Assembly: GCF_000308615.1 (NCBI RefSeq)
Contig: NZ_BAGB01000047.1
Coordinates: 1 to 64,000, forward strand
Reading direction: 5' to 3'
Length of the DNA: 64,000 bases
From: Nocardia jiangxiensis NBRC 101359
GTDB taxonomy: Bacteria; Actinomycetota; Actinomycetes; Mycobacteriales; Mycobacteriaceae
The notes under the pieces are model-generated. The model saw only the letters and a program-made list of their open reading frames with translations, was not told where the DNA came from and ran no database searches. A program made the position numbers and the translations under genes. Shown in pieces: positions 40,077 through 47,890 of this stretch. Each line of letters begins with the position of its first letter. The stretch's first letter is position 1.

Positions 40077-40146
40077 ACCCCGCACGCCCCGCTCAGCCCG
40101 CGCGCCCCGCTGCCCCGAGCCTCGTGCGAGGCACGCCCGCCCATCT

Positions 40147-40261
40147 CCCAGCATCGCGCCACGCTCACCGCGACTTTCCCACAGTCGGCATCGACAGCGC
40201 GTACATGAAAACGTGTGTGCCGTCGCGTGGTTCGTCGCCGAGGCTGGACCACGTCCCGCAC
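40147..40261. repeat. 115-base repeat, copy 2
   Basis: Near-identical to copy 1 and spaced 185 bases from it. Between and after the copies lie more CTCACCC-type low-complexity runs. Confidence 0.85.
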
Positions 40262-40332
40262 GCCCTGCTCACCGCGCACGACCCGCGCACCCCACTCACC
40301 CCGAGCATCGCGCAAGGTATGCCCGCCCATCT

Positions 40333-40381
40333 CCCAGCATCGCGCCACGCTCAGCGCGACTTTCCCGCGCTCGGCATCGAC
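40333..40381. repeat. 115-base repeat, partial copy 3
   Basis: The first ~49 bases of the repeat recur with changes and overlap the last codons of the acyl-CoA dehydrogenase gene (stop at 40351). This suggests that copies 1 and 2 arose by duplication of this gene end. Confidence 0.7.
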
Positions 40382-41574
40382 GGGTCGCGAGGCAGCCCCA
40401 GCACCTGCTCGGCAATCGTATTACGTTGAATCTCAGTGGTTCCCGCGCCAATACTGGAGGCCCGGGTGCGCAGGAATCCCCACACCCAGCGACCGCGCTG
40501 CACCGCGTGTGGATCGTTGCGGTCCAGGATTCCGTAGCCGCCGAGCAGATCCAGCGCGAACTCGTGCAACTCCTGTTCGAAGGTGACGATGAACAGTCGC
40601 GACGTCGAGGACGCCGGGCCGGGCTCGCCCTTGGCCATGATGTCGGCGATGGTCCGCATCCCGGTCAGGCGCATGATCCGGACCCGCATCTCGAAATCCG
40701 CGAGCCGGTCGCGCACGAGCGGATCGGCGGTCGCACCGCGTTCGTGCGCCAGCTCGATCAACTCGTCCAGCACCCGCCGGTACAGCGCCGCCTGATTCAT
40801 CGCACCGGCCGCGCGCTCGTGGCCGAGGCTGGTGCGCACGAGCGGCCAGCCGCCGTTCTCCTCCCCGATTCGATTGGCAACGGGGACACGCACATCGGTG
40901 AAGAAGATCTCGCAGAAGTGCGCGTCACCGGTCAGATCGCGCAGCGGCCGCACGCTCACGCCCGGGGTGTTCGCATCGATCAGCAGATAGCTGATGCCCT
41001 CCTGGCGCGAGCCCGCCGGACCGGTGCGGACCAGGGTGAACAGGATATCGGCGATATCGGCCGCGCTGTTCCACACCTTCTGGCCGTTGACCACGTACTC
41101 CGCGTCCGGATCGTCGGGCCCCCCGCCCTCGCGCCGCGCGGTGGTGCGCAACGCGGGCAGATCCGAACCCGCGCCGGGCTCGGAATAGCCCTGCGCCCAG
41201 ACCTTGTCGCCGCGCAGCATCGGCCGCAGGAACCGCTCCTTCTGTTCCGGCGAACCGTACTTGATGATCGTCGGCGCGGCGATGCCGAGCCCGGTCCCGA
41301 GCGGGCGCGGCACCCGGGCGCGGGCGTACTCCTCCTGATAGATCACCTGCTGGGCGAAGCTCAGATCCATCCCGCCGTATTCGCGCGGCCAGCTCGGCCC
41401 GGCGAATCCGGCGTCGAAAAGCGTTGCCAGCCATGCCTTCTGCCAAGACAACCGCTCCGCGGGATCCTTCGGGCGGCGGCCTGGACGATTGTCGGCCAGG
41501 AAGGCCCGCAATCGCACCCGGAACTGCTCGTCGGTCTCGACCGGGTGGCCATCCTGTATAGAAGTTGACGTCAC
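40351..41574 (-). CDS. Acyl-CoA dehydrogenase
   Basis: This 407-residue acyl-CoA dehydrogenase has a FSEPGAGSDLP-type signature (GYSEPGAGSDLPALRT), a substrate-contact NRIGEENGGWPLVRTSLGHERAAG region and the C-terminal SIGAGTTEIQRNTIAEQVLGLPRD. It starts at GTG 41574 with AAGGAG upstream; the longer frame to 41865 consists of repeat-derived residues and is not counted. It looks like the larger subgroup associated with branched, cyclic or steroid-type acyl-CoAs, some of which work as alpha2beta2 pairs. It probably belongs with the SDR and second dehydrogenase upstream. The last codons lie inside a repeat copy. Confidence 0.92.
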   Translation of the reverse strand: MTSTSIQDGHPVETDEQFRVRLRAFLADNRPGRRPKDPAERLSWQKAWLATLFDAGFAGPSWPREYGGMDLSFAQQVIYQEEYARARVPRPLGTGLGIAAPTIIKYGSPEQKERFLRPMLRGDKVWAQGYSEPGAGSDLPALRTTARREGGGPDDPDAEYVVNGQKVWNSAADIADILFTLVRTGPAGSRQEGISYLLIDANTPGVSVRPLRDLTGDAHFCEIFFTDVRVPVANRIGEENGGWPLVRTSLGHERAAGAMNQAALYRRVLDELIELAHERGATADPLVRDRLADFEMRVRIMRLTGMRTIADIMAKGEPGPASSTSRLFIVTFEQELHEFALDLLGGYGILDRNDPHAVQRGRWVWGFLRTRASSIGAGTTEIQRNTIAEQVLGLPRDPSMPSAGKSR

Positions 41575-41639
41575 CTGTTTCTCCTTCTCTCGAAGACAGC
41601 GCGGTATCGAAGACAGCGTGGGCTGGAAAAACACAGCAC

Positions 41640-41920
41640 GAGCCCGGGGCAGCCCGGCCTCGAACGCAGCTCGGCCCGAGGGCAGCCCAGTCCGGGACGC
41701 AGCCCGGCCCCAGGGCAACTTGGTTCCCGACACACCCCATCCCGAACACAGCCCGGCCCGAGGCCAGCCCAGTCCCGGACACACCCCGGCCCCAAGGCAA
41801 CTCGGTTCCCGACACACCCCATCCCGAGAGCAGCCCAGTCCCGAACACACCCCGGCCCCCGACACAACCCCATCCCGAACACAGCCCGGCCCGAGGACAG
41901 GCCAGGCTCGGGTGCAGCGT
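41640..41920. repeat. Minisatellite-like repeats upstream of the acyl-CoA dehydrogenase gene
   Basis: Units of ~80-85 bases (for instance from 41706 and again from 41788) contain GGCAACTTGGTTCCCGACAC / GGCAACTCGGTTCCCGACAC and shorter CAGCCC and CACACCCC motifs. They fill 41575-41947 between the dehydrogenase gene and the SDR. No real gene is seen there. Confidence 0.7.
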
Positions 41921-41947
41921 CATCTCGAGGGGCGGCACGATGTCGGT

Positions 41948-42715
41948 TCAGCGCGGGGCCATGCGGACCGCGCCGTCGAGGCGGATGGTCTGGCCGTTGA
42001 GGTAGGGGTTCTCGAGCAGTTCGACCGCCAGGCGCGCGTAATCCTCGCCGGTGCCCAGGCGCTTGGGGTGCGGGACGGTGGCGGCGATGCTCTCGCGGAT
42101 GTCCTTGCGAAGGCGGCTGAGCATGGGGGTGTCCATCACGCCGGGCGCGATGGTGTTGACCCGGATCTGCCAGCTGGCCAGGTCGCGGGCGGCGACCAGG
42201 GTGATGCCGTGCACGCCGGCCTTGGCCGCAGTGTAGGAGGTCTGCCCGATCTGACCGTCGAACGCCGCCACCGAGGCGGTCAGCACGATCGCGCCGCGAT
42301 CACCGTCCACGACCTCGTTCTCGGCGATGCGCGAGGCGGCCAGGCGCAGCACGTTGTAGGTGCCGACCAGATTCACCCGCACCACCTCGGCGAAGGTGTC
42401 CAGTGCGCCGGGGGTGCGCTCGCGGTCCAGGATCCGGACCCGGTCGCCGCCGCGGCCCGCGCAATGCACGGCGAAACGCAGCGGCCCACGCTCCTGCGCG
42501 GCGTCCAGGGCGGCGGAGACCGCGGCCTCGTCGGTGATGTCGGCGTAGACGAAATGGGCAGCGTCACCGAGTTCGGCGACCGCCTTGGCGCCCTGTTCCT
42601 CGGAGAAGTCGGCGATCACGACGCGGCCGCCGCGCTCGATGATGCGCCGCGCGGTGGCCAGGCCGAGCCCGGACGCGCCACCGGTGACCAGAGCGCTGGA
42701 TCCGTCGATATTCAT
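41948..42715 (-). CDS. SDR, 3-hydroxyacyl-CoA dehydrogenase type II-like
   Basis: This 255-residue SDR (17-beta-HSD10/3-hydroxyacyl-CoA dehydrogenase type II-like) has VTGGASGLG, HCAG in place of NNAG, the catalytic SVAAFDGQIGQTSYTAAKAG (Ser, Tyr, Lys) and the IAPGVMDTPML segment that is standard in this branch. It likely oxidises the 3-hydroxyacyl-CoA in the local beta-oxidation sequence. It starts 12 bases after the end of the acyl-CoA dehydrogenase gene at 42728, so it is in that operon. Confidence 0.9.
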   Translation of the reverse strand: MNIDGSSALVTGGASGLGLATARRIIERGGRVVIADFSEEQGAKAVAELGDAAHFVYADITDEAAVSAALDAAQERGPLRFAVHCAGRGGDRVRILDRERTPGALDTFAEVVRVNLVGTYNVLRLAASRIAENEVVDGDRGAIVLTASVAAFDGQIGQTSYTAAKAGVHGITLVAARDLASWQIRVNTIAPGVMDTPMLSRLRKDIRESIAATVPHPKRLGTGEDYARLAVELLENPYLNGQTIRLDGAVRMAPR

Positions 42716-42727
42716 AGGTGAAACTCC

Positions 42728-43876
42728 TTACAGGCCAAGGGATTTACTGATGATGGTCTTGAGCACCTCGCTGGTGCCGCCGTAGATGCGCGACACCCGG
42801 GCATCGGCGTAGAGCCGGGCGATCGGGTATTCCAGGATGTAGCCGTAGCCGCCGTGCAGCTGCAGGCAGCGATCCACGACCCGGCCCTGGGTCTCGGTGC
42901 AGAACAGCTTGGTCTTGGCCGCGTCCACCGGGCTCAGCTCGCCCTCGGCCAGGGCGCTGATCGCGGCATCGAGCAGGGCCTGCGCGGCCTCGAGATCCGC
43001 GGACATCGCGGCCAGTTCGAATTTGGTGTTCTGGAATTGAGATACCGGCTGGCCGAACACCTTTCGGTCACGCACGTAGCCGATGGTCTGGTCGATCGCG
43101 GCCCGGGTCTGCGCGACCGCGCCCACCGCGATGGCCAGGCGCTCCTGCGCCAGATTGCGGCCGAGGTAGGAGAAGGCCACGCCCTCCTCGCCCAGGATAT
43201 TGGCCACCGGGACGCGCACGTCGACGAAGGACAGCTCGACCGTGTCCTGGACAGTCAGTCCCAATTTGTCCAGTTTGCGGCCGACGGTGAAACCGGGCAT
43301 GCCCTTCTCGACCACGAGCAGCGTCAGCCCGGCGCGCCGGTTGTCCGGATCGGTGGAGGTGCGCGCGGCGACGATCACCAGATCGGCGTGATAGCCGCCG
43401 GTGATGAAAGTCTTTGCGCCATTGAGCACATAGTGGTCACCGTCGCGGGCCGCGGCGGTCGCGATACCCGCCAGATCCGAGCCGGTGCCCGGCTCGCTCA
43501 TCGCGATCGCGGAGTACAACTCGCCCGACGCGAGTCCCGGGAACCAGCGCCCGCGCTGCTCCTCGTTGGCCAAGCCGAGGAAATACGGTACGACCACGTC
43601 CAGATGCGTGCGCAGCCCACCCAGCGTGACGTTCGCCCGTGCGGTCTCCTCCTGGATGACCACATTGAAGCGGTAGTCGTGCTGCCCTCCGCCGCCGTAC
43701 TCCTCCGGAATCGAGGTGCCGATGATGCCGAGTTCGCCCAGGGCGGTGAACAATTCGCGCGGCACCAGCCCGGCTTCGCGCCACTGCTCGTAGACCGGGA
43801 CTACCTCGCGAGCGAGGTAGTCCCGGACCAGGAGGCGGAAATCCTCGTGATCCTGAGTGAACAGTGTCCGACGCAT
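42728..43876 (-). CDS. Acyl-CoA dehydrogenase
   Basis: This 382-residue acyl-CoA dehydrogenase has AIAMSEPGTGSDLAGI, FITGGYHADLVIVAART, and a C-terminal LQLHGGYGYILEYPIARLYADARVSRIYGGTSEVLKTIISKSLG. The conserved Glu base of the SCAD type is not in the usual EGT position: the sequence is YGGTSE, with a Gly-Gly-Thr where many have GEGT. Members of the family may use a Glu placed earlier. It is the first gene of the operon with the SDR. A family A operator lies 20-30 bases upstream. Confidence 0.9.
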   Translation of the reverse strand: MRRTLFTQDHEDFRLLVRDYLAREVVPVYEQWREAGLVPRELFTALGELGIIGTSIPEEYGGGGQHDYRFNVVIQEETARANVTLGGLRTHLDVVVPYFLGLANEEQRGRWFPGLASGELYSAIAMSEPGTGSDLAGIATAAARDGDHYVLNGAKTFITGGYHADLVIVAARTSTDPDNRRAGLTLLVVEKGMPGFTVGRKLDKLGLTVQDTVELSFVDVRVPVANILGEEGVAFSYLGRNLAQERLAIAVGAVAQTRAAIDQTIGYVRDRKVFGQPVSQFQNTKFELAAMSADLEAAQALLDAAISALAEGELSPVDAAKTKLFCTETQGRVVDRCLQLHGGYGYILEYPIARLYADARVSRIYGGTSEVLKTIISKSLGL

Positions 43877-43891
43877 CCGAGCTCCTTCTCT

Positions 43892-43910
43892 ATTAAGTAT
43901 ACGTATTTAT
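43892..43910. promoter_or_regulatory. Operator family A site before the acyl-CoA dehydrogenase
   Basis: ATTAAGTATACGTATTTAT at 43892-43910 keeps the AAGTATAC core of the 11245 site with one change on the right arm. It lies 16 bases upstream of the start codon. Confidence 0.55.
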
Positions 43911-43999
43911 CACATAACGCCCAGGTAGTGCAGCCTGCGCCGACGCATACCACGAAAATTAGGTGAGACCTTCGATCACACGCGGCAGCTTCTGCCATC

Positions 44000-44017
44000 A
44001 TTAAGGATACTATTAGG
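44000..44017. promoter_or_regulatory. Operator family A-related site before the DUF35-thiolase gene
   Basis: ATTAAGGATACTATTAGG resembles the A family (TTAAGTATACTTA) with a G in the left arm. It faces the plus-strand fusion gene that starts at 44129. Confidence 0.45.
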
Positions 44018-44128
44018 CTGACCACGGTCGATCCCACTGGCCGGAAAGAAGACATCTCACTGTCTCGGAGCGCACACCGCGAACCTGTCCACCGGGACAG
44101 ACCGGATGGAACGGACGAAGGAAATACG

Positions 44129-45796
44129 ATGGATGAACCGATCCCGGTCCGCCCGCTACCGCAACCGACCCTCGCCAGCGCCGAGTTCTGGCGCTCCGGT
44201 GCGGACGGGATACTGCGGATCTCCCGATGCGGTGACTGTCAACGATGGTTCCATCCGCCGATGCCGGTCTGCCCCACGTGTCACAGCCGAGCGGTGGAGC
44301 CGACGCCGACCTCCGGGAAGGCGACCGTCGTCGGATTCAGCGTCAACCATCAGACCTGGCTGCCCGCGTTCCCGCCGCCGTACGTGGTCGCGGTGGTCGC
44401 CCTCGACGAGGACGATCGCGCCCGGCTGACCACCAATATCGTTGGCTGCGAACCGGATTCGGTGCACCTCGGGATGCGGGTACGGGTGCGTTTCGAACAG
44501 CACGAGGATCTGTACATTCCGCTGTTCGAACCCGATCCGGACACCGAGGCCACCGAGGGCCCCGGACCGCTACCCGAACCACGCGATGTCCGGATCTCGT
44601 TGCGGCCCACGGCTTCCGCGCAGAAATACGAGGACCGGGTCGCACTGACCGGCGTCGGGCAATCACAGGTCGGCAGGCGGCTCATGGTCGACCCGGTCTC
44701 GCTCACCGTCGATGCCTGTCTGGCCGCGGTCCAGGACGCCGGGCTCGCGCTGGACGATATCGACGGACTGTCCACCTATCCGGGCGCGGGCGTGTCCGGC
44801 GGCCTCGGCGAGGGCGGTGTCGCGGCCCTGACCGAGGCCCTGCAACTCCGCCCCACCTGGTTCAACGGCGCACGCGAGGTTCCCGGGCAGATCGGGTCCA
44901 TCACCGCCGCCATGCTCGCGGTCGCCTCCGGGCTGTGCCGGCACGTGCTGTGTTTCCGCACCGTCTGGGAAGCCTCACACAGCGCGCTGCTGCGGTCCGG
45001 CGAGTGGAAACCCGAGGGCGGTCGCGCGACCGGCATGATGGAATGGCGCGCACCGTTCGGCGCGATGTCGGCCGCGCAGTGGATCGCCTGCAACGCCTCG
45101 CACTATATGCACCGCTACGGCGTCGGCCGAGAGGCGTTGGGCGCCATCGCCGTAACGGCGCGCGCTGGTGCGGCACGCAATCCCGAAGCGCTGTACCGCG
45201 ATCCGCTCACACTGGATGACTATTTCAACGCGCGCATGGTCAGCACGCCGTTCGGCCTCTACGACTGCGATGTGCCCTGCGACGGCGCGGTGGCCGTCAT
45301 CGTCTCCGCGATCGAGACCGCCGCCGATCGCCCCCGCCCGCCGGTCCTGATCGAAGCGGTCGGCACAGCCATGCTCGAACGCCTCAGCTGGGATCAGGAC
45401 ACGCTCACCCACCTGCCGCAGACGCTGGGCGCGTCCGCACACGTGTGGACCCGCACCGACCTGACTCCCGACGATGTGGACGTCGCGCTGATCTACGACG
45501 GCTTCACCTTCAACGCGCTGTCCTGGATCGAGGGCCTGGGCTTCTGCGGCCGGGGTGAGGCGACCGATTTCCTCGCTGGCGGCAAGACCATCGCTCTGGA
45601 CGGCCCCCTCCCCCTGAATCCGCACGGCGGCCAACTCTCCGCGGGCCGCCTGCACGGCTACGGATTCGTCCGCGAGGCCATGCTGCAACTACGCGGCGAC
45701 GCCCACGGCCGCCAGGTCCGCGACGCCCGGGTAGCCGCCGTCACCTCCGGCGGCGGCGGACCGGGCGGCGCGATGCTCCTGCGTGCGGCGTACTGA
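44129..45796 (+). CDS. DUF35 (ChsH2 C-terminal-like) fused to a thiolase-fold protein; candidate aldolase
   Basis: This 555-residue fusion starts with a zinc-ribbon and OB-fold (DUF35): C34GDC37...C48PTC51, then VVGFSVNHQTWLPAFPPPY. From ~170 it has a non-decarboxylating thiolase fold of the Ltp2/SCP2 type: TGVGQSQVGRRL, DIDGLSTYPG, LAVASGLCRHVLCFRTV and a final LNPHGGQLSAGRLHG. By eye the acylated Cys of thiolases is not at its usual place: the stretch GQIGSITAAMLAVASGL has no NxxCASG. The GHP-type motif is replaced by the NPHGGQLSAG form typical of Ltp2. In Mycobacterium, Ltp2 with the DUF35 part of ChsH2 is a retro-aldolase that releases the steroid side chain. Here both are in one chain. 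AGGAAAT is upstream. Confidence 0.82.
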   Translation: MDEPIPVRPLPQPTLASAEFWRSGADGILRISRCGDCQRWFHPPMPVCPTCHSRAVEPTPTSGKATVVGFSVNHQTWLPAFPPPYVVAVVALDEDDRARLTTNIVGCEPDSVHLGMRVRVRFEQHEDLYIPLFEPDPDTEATEGPGPLPEPRDVRISLRPTASAQKYEDRVALTGVGQSQVGRRLMVDPVSLTVDACLAAVQDAGLALDDIDGLSTYPGAGVSGGLGEGGVAALTEALQLRPTWFNGAREVPGQIGSITAAMLAVASGLCRHVLCFRTVWEASHSALLRSGEWKPEGGRATGMMEWRAPFGAMSAAQWIACNASHYMHRYGVGREALGAIAVTARAGAARNPEALYRDPLTLDDYFNARMVSTPFGLYDCDVPCDGAVAVIVSAIETAADRPRPPVLIEAVGTAMLERLSWDQDTLTHLPQTLGASAHVWTRTDLTPDDVDVALIYDGFTFNALSWIEGLGFCGRGEATDFLAGGKTIALDGPLPLNPHGGQLSAGRLHGYGFVREAMLQLRGDAHGRQVRDARVAAVTSGGGGPGGAMLLRAAY

Positions 45797-46007
45797 ATCC
45801 GCCGGTCCGGTCCCGCACCGCAATCGAGCCAATTCTCCGGTTCAGCGCGGTGCGGGCCGCTGCGGACACCTCGAAACCTGCCGCCGTCGCGCACATTCGG
45901 CAACCTGCACTCGGGCTCGAATCATGACGCGGGCATGTACGGCTACACGAAATCAGGAGAGGTAGAAGAGCATTCGACCGAACCGCAGGCCGGTACCTCA
46001 GCTCCCG

Positions 46008-46047
46008 ATGCTGCGCGCTCCGGCAGGGAAGCGTCGGCGCGCAGCAT
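46008..46047. terminator. Long-loop inverted repeat downstream of the fusion gene
   Basis: ATGCTGCGCGC (46008-46018) pairs with GCGCGCAGCAT (46037-46047) in a perfect 11-base stem with an 18-base loop. It may end the plus-strand fusion gene and overlaps the end of the SDR fragment. Confidence 0.5.
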
Positions 46048-46151
46048 CAACGGGAGGCAACCGCGTTGCTGACGAGCGGACCCACGCCCAGCCCGGAGGA
46101 TGCGCCGGTCACCTCCGCCACCGGTCCGTAGCGGTCCGCGAAATCACCCAT
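46047..46151 (-). pseudogene. Short SDR N-terminal fragment
   Basis: A 34-codon frame reads MGDFADRYGPVAEVTGASSG and ends LVSNAVASR with a TGA at 46047. It matches only the beginning of SDRs (DFAxRYGPWAVVTGASSGIG) and ends before the rest of the fold. This is a remnant of a lost SDR gene. It is not linked by operon to the VOC gene next to it. The rest of the 45797-46175 gap holds no gene. Confidence 0.55.
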
Positions 46152-46175
46152 ATCAGGTTCTTCGATGCGCGTAGC

Positions 46176-46643
46176 TCATCGTGACCTGGCGACCGCCGCG
46201 CGCAGATATTCCGGCACGATGGTCCGGTCCACTATCTCGATCCGGATGCCGACCGGATCGAGCAGGTAGGCGAAAAGGGCTGGGGCGCCGTCGATCACCG
46301 CACACACCTCCAGCGTGAATCCCGTCTCGGTGAGCCGCTTGATGGTCGTGGCGACATCATCGCAGAGATAGCCGATGTGGTGGGTGGCCACGTTCGGGGC
46401 CGCCGACCACGGCGTGCCGGGCACCTCCTGCACGAGCTCGACATGCGGGGCGTCCTGGGAGTACACGTATTGCATCTGCTGCATGTACTCGGTGCCGTCG
46501 CCCAGGCGGACCAGCAGGTTCCCGGTCTTGGTCTCATTCCAGCGGTATCCCCCGGCCGCCGCGAACCGGGCCTTGGCCTCCTCGATATCGGGCACCATGA
46601 TCCCGACGTGATACATCTCCGTGGCATCGATGGGAGAGGTCAT
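46176..46643 (-). CDS. VOC-family (glyoxalase/dioxygenase fold) protein
   Basis: This 155-residue protein is a single VOC module with two beta-alpha-beta-beta-beta units: MYHVGIMVPDIEEAKARFAAAGGY and THHIGYLCDDVATTIKRLTE, then a metal-site-like LLDPVGIRIEIVD. His and Glu residues in those units fit metal ligands (HVG..., HIG..., EIV...). The ATG at 46643 is chosen; a GTG at 46652 overlaps the P450 stop in a GTGA junction and may be used instead. It is downstream of the P450 gene and probably co-transcribed. VOC proteins in catabolic clusters are dioxygenases, lyases or epimerases; which one is not visible. Confidence 0.75.
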   Translation of the reverse strand: MTSPIDATEMYHVGIMVPDIEEAKARFAAAGGYRWNETKTGNLLVRLGDGTEYMQQMQYVYSQDAPHVELVQEVPGTPWSAAPNVATHHIGYLCDDVATTIKRLTETGFTLEVCAVIDGAPALFAYLLDPVGIRIEIVDRTIVPEYLRAAVARSR

Positions 46644-46648
46644 GCGCG

Positions 46649-47848
46649 TCACCACTCCATCCGCAGGGAAATGAGACCGTAGATGTTGCCGGTCTGTTGC
46701 AGGTCCTGACCTGGCACGATCCGGTAGTCGGGAATTCGCTTGTGCCACTCCTCGATCGCCACGGTCAGCTCGAGGCGGGCCAGATGCGAGCCGAGGCAGC
46801 GGTGCGGGCCCGAACCGAACGCAATGTGGTTGTTCGTCGTGCGGTGCAGATCCACCTGCAAGGGGTCCTCGTACCGCTCGGCGTCGCGGTTGCAGACCGC
46901 CAGCGGCAGCATCACCATCTCGCCGGCCTTGACCGGACAACCGCCGATCTCGGTGTCCTGCACGGCCTTTCGCGCCGGGACGACGAACGAGTAGACCCGC
47001 AGGATCTCCTCGACGCTGTTGGCCACCAGCGACGGGTCGGCGAGAATGGCCGCGCGCTGCTCCGGATGGCACGCGAAGTGATACAGCGCCCAGCCGATGG
47101 AGACCGGCACGGTGTCGAATCCGGCCTGGAACAGCAGGATGCAGAAGGCGTGCATATCCGCGTCGCTGATGGGCGCGCCGTCGATCTCCCAGCTCATCGC
47201 GCGCGAGAGCAGATCGTCGCGGGGAGCCTCGCGGCGCAGCGCGATCTGCTCGTCGAAGTAGGACGACACCGCCCGCATGGCGACCATCTGACGGCTGCCG
47301 TCCGGGTCCTCGGCATGGGTCAGGTGCAGCAGATCGTGCACCCAGGCCAGGAACTGGTCCAGATCCTCCTCGGGCAGTCCGACCACATTCATGAACACCC
47401 GGGTCGGGAACTGCCGGGTGAACTCATCCAGCACGTCCGCACCGCCGGTGGGCGCCAGCCGGTCGATGATCTCGGCCGCGACCCGCCGGATCTCCGGTTC
47501 CAGGGTGGCGATGTGCTTGGGCCCGAATTCGTAGCCCAACAGCCGCCGCCAGGTGGTGTGCTGCGGCGGATCGAGCATCTCCGGGATCCACATGTACTTC
47601 GGATCCGGGTCCAGCGCCGCGACCGACGAGCTGGAGAACGTTCGCCAGTCCTGCAGCGCGCCCTGCACCGCCTCGCTGTCGGTCACCACCCAATAGCCTT
47701 GGGCGACGGTACTTCTGAATCCGGAATGGGTTCCGGCGAGCTCATCCCAGCGTTCCTGGTGACTGAGCAGCGGGCCGACCACCCGATTGTCGAAATGGTA
47801 TGCGGGAGCGCCCTCGTGGGTCCCCCGGGGTTCGAGCGATGTGCTCAT
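46649..47848 (-). CDS. Cytochrome P450
   Basis: This 399-residue P450 is soluble (no membrane anchor) and has the I-helix AGFDT, the ExxR motif EEILR with the following R, and the heme loop FGSGPHRCLGSHLARLEL with its Cys. It starts at ATG 47848 with AGAGGAT upstream; an earlier ATG five codons before is possible. The nearest upstream gene on the same strand is CaiB-like. The ferredoxins at 26629 and 34763 and the reductase at 26877 are the natural electron chain. It should hydroxylate a hydrophobic substrate of the pathway. The exact P450 family (CYP number) cannot be given without a search. Confidence 0.95.
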   Translation of the reverse strand: MSTSLEPRGTHEGAPAYHFDNRVVGPLLSHQERWDELAGTHSGFRSTVAQGYWVVTDSEAVQGALQDWRTFSSSSVAALDPDPKYMWIPEMLDPPQHTTWRRLLGYEFGPKHIATLEPEIRRVAAEIIDRLAPTGGADVLDEFTRQFPTRVFMNVVGLPEEDLDQFLAWVHDLLHLTHAEDPDGSRQMVAMRAVSSYFDEQIALRREAPRDDLLSRAMSWEIDGAPISDADMHAFCILLFQAGFDTVPVSIGWALYHFACHPEQRAAILADPSLVANSVEEILRVYSFVVPARKAVQDTEIGGCPVKAGEMVMLPLAVCNRDAERYEDPLQVDLHRTTNNHIAFGSGPHRCLGSHLARLELTVAIEEWHKRIPDYRIVPGQDLQQTGNIYGLISLRMEW

Positions 47849-47890
47849 CGCGGATCCTCTCATCGAATGTCTGCCTGTTCGCGAGGGTGA

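Noticed and set aside
39962..40261. CRISPR array
   Set aside because: Only two full 115-base repeats with a 70-base gap and a degraded third; the unit is too long and there are no cas genes.
38321..40429. Very long open frames on both strands across 38.3-41.9 kb
   Set aside because: They come from C-rich low-complexity repeats; the predicted proteins are strings of AHPARPAHP-type residues.
41575..41865. N-terminal extension of the acyl-CoA dehydrogenase at 40351
   Set aside because: The extra residues are repeat-derived (GLGCSRDGVC-like units). The GTG at 41574 has a strong ribosome site and fits the family start.
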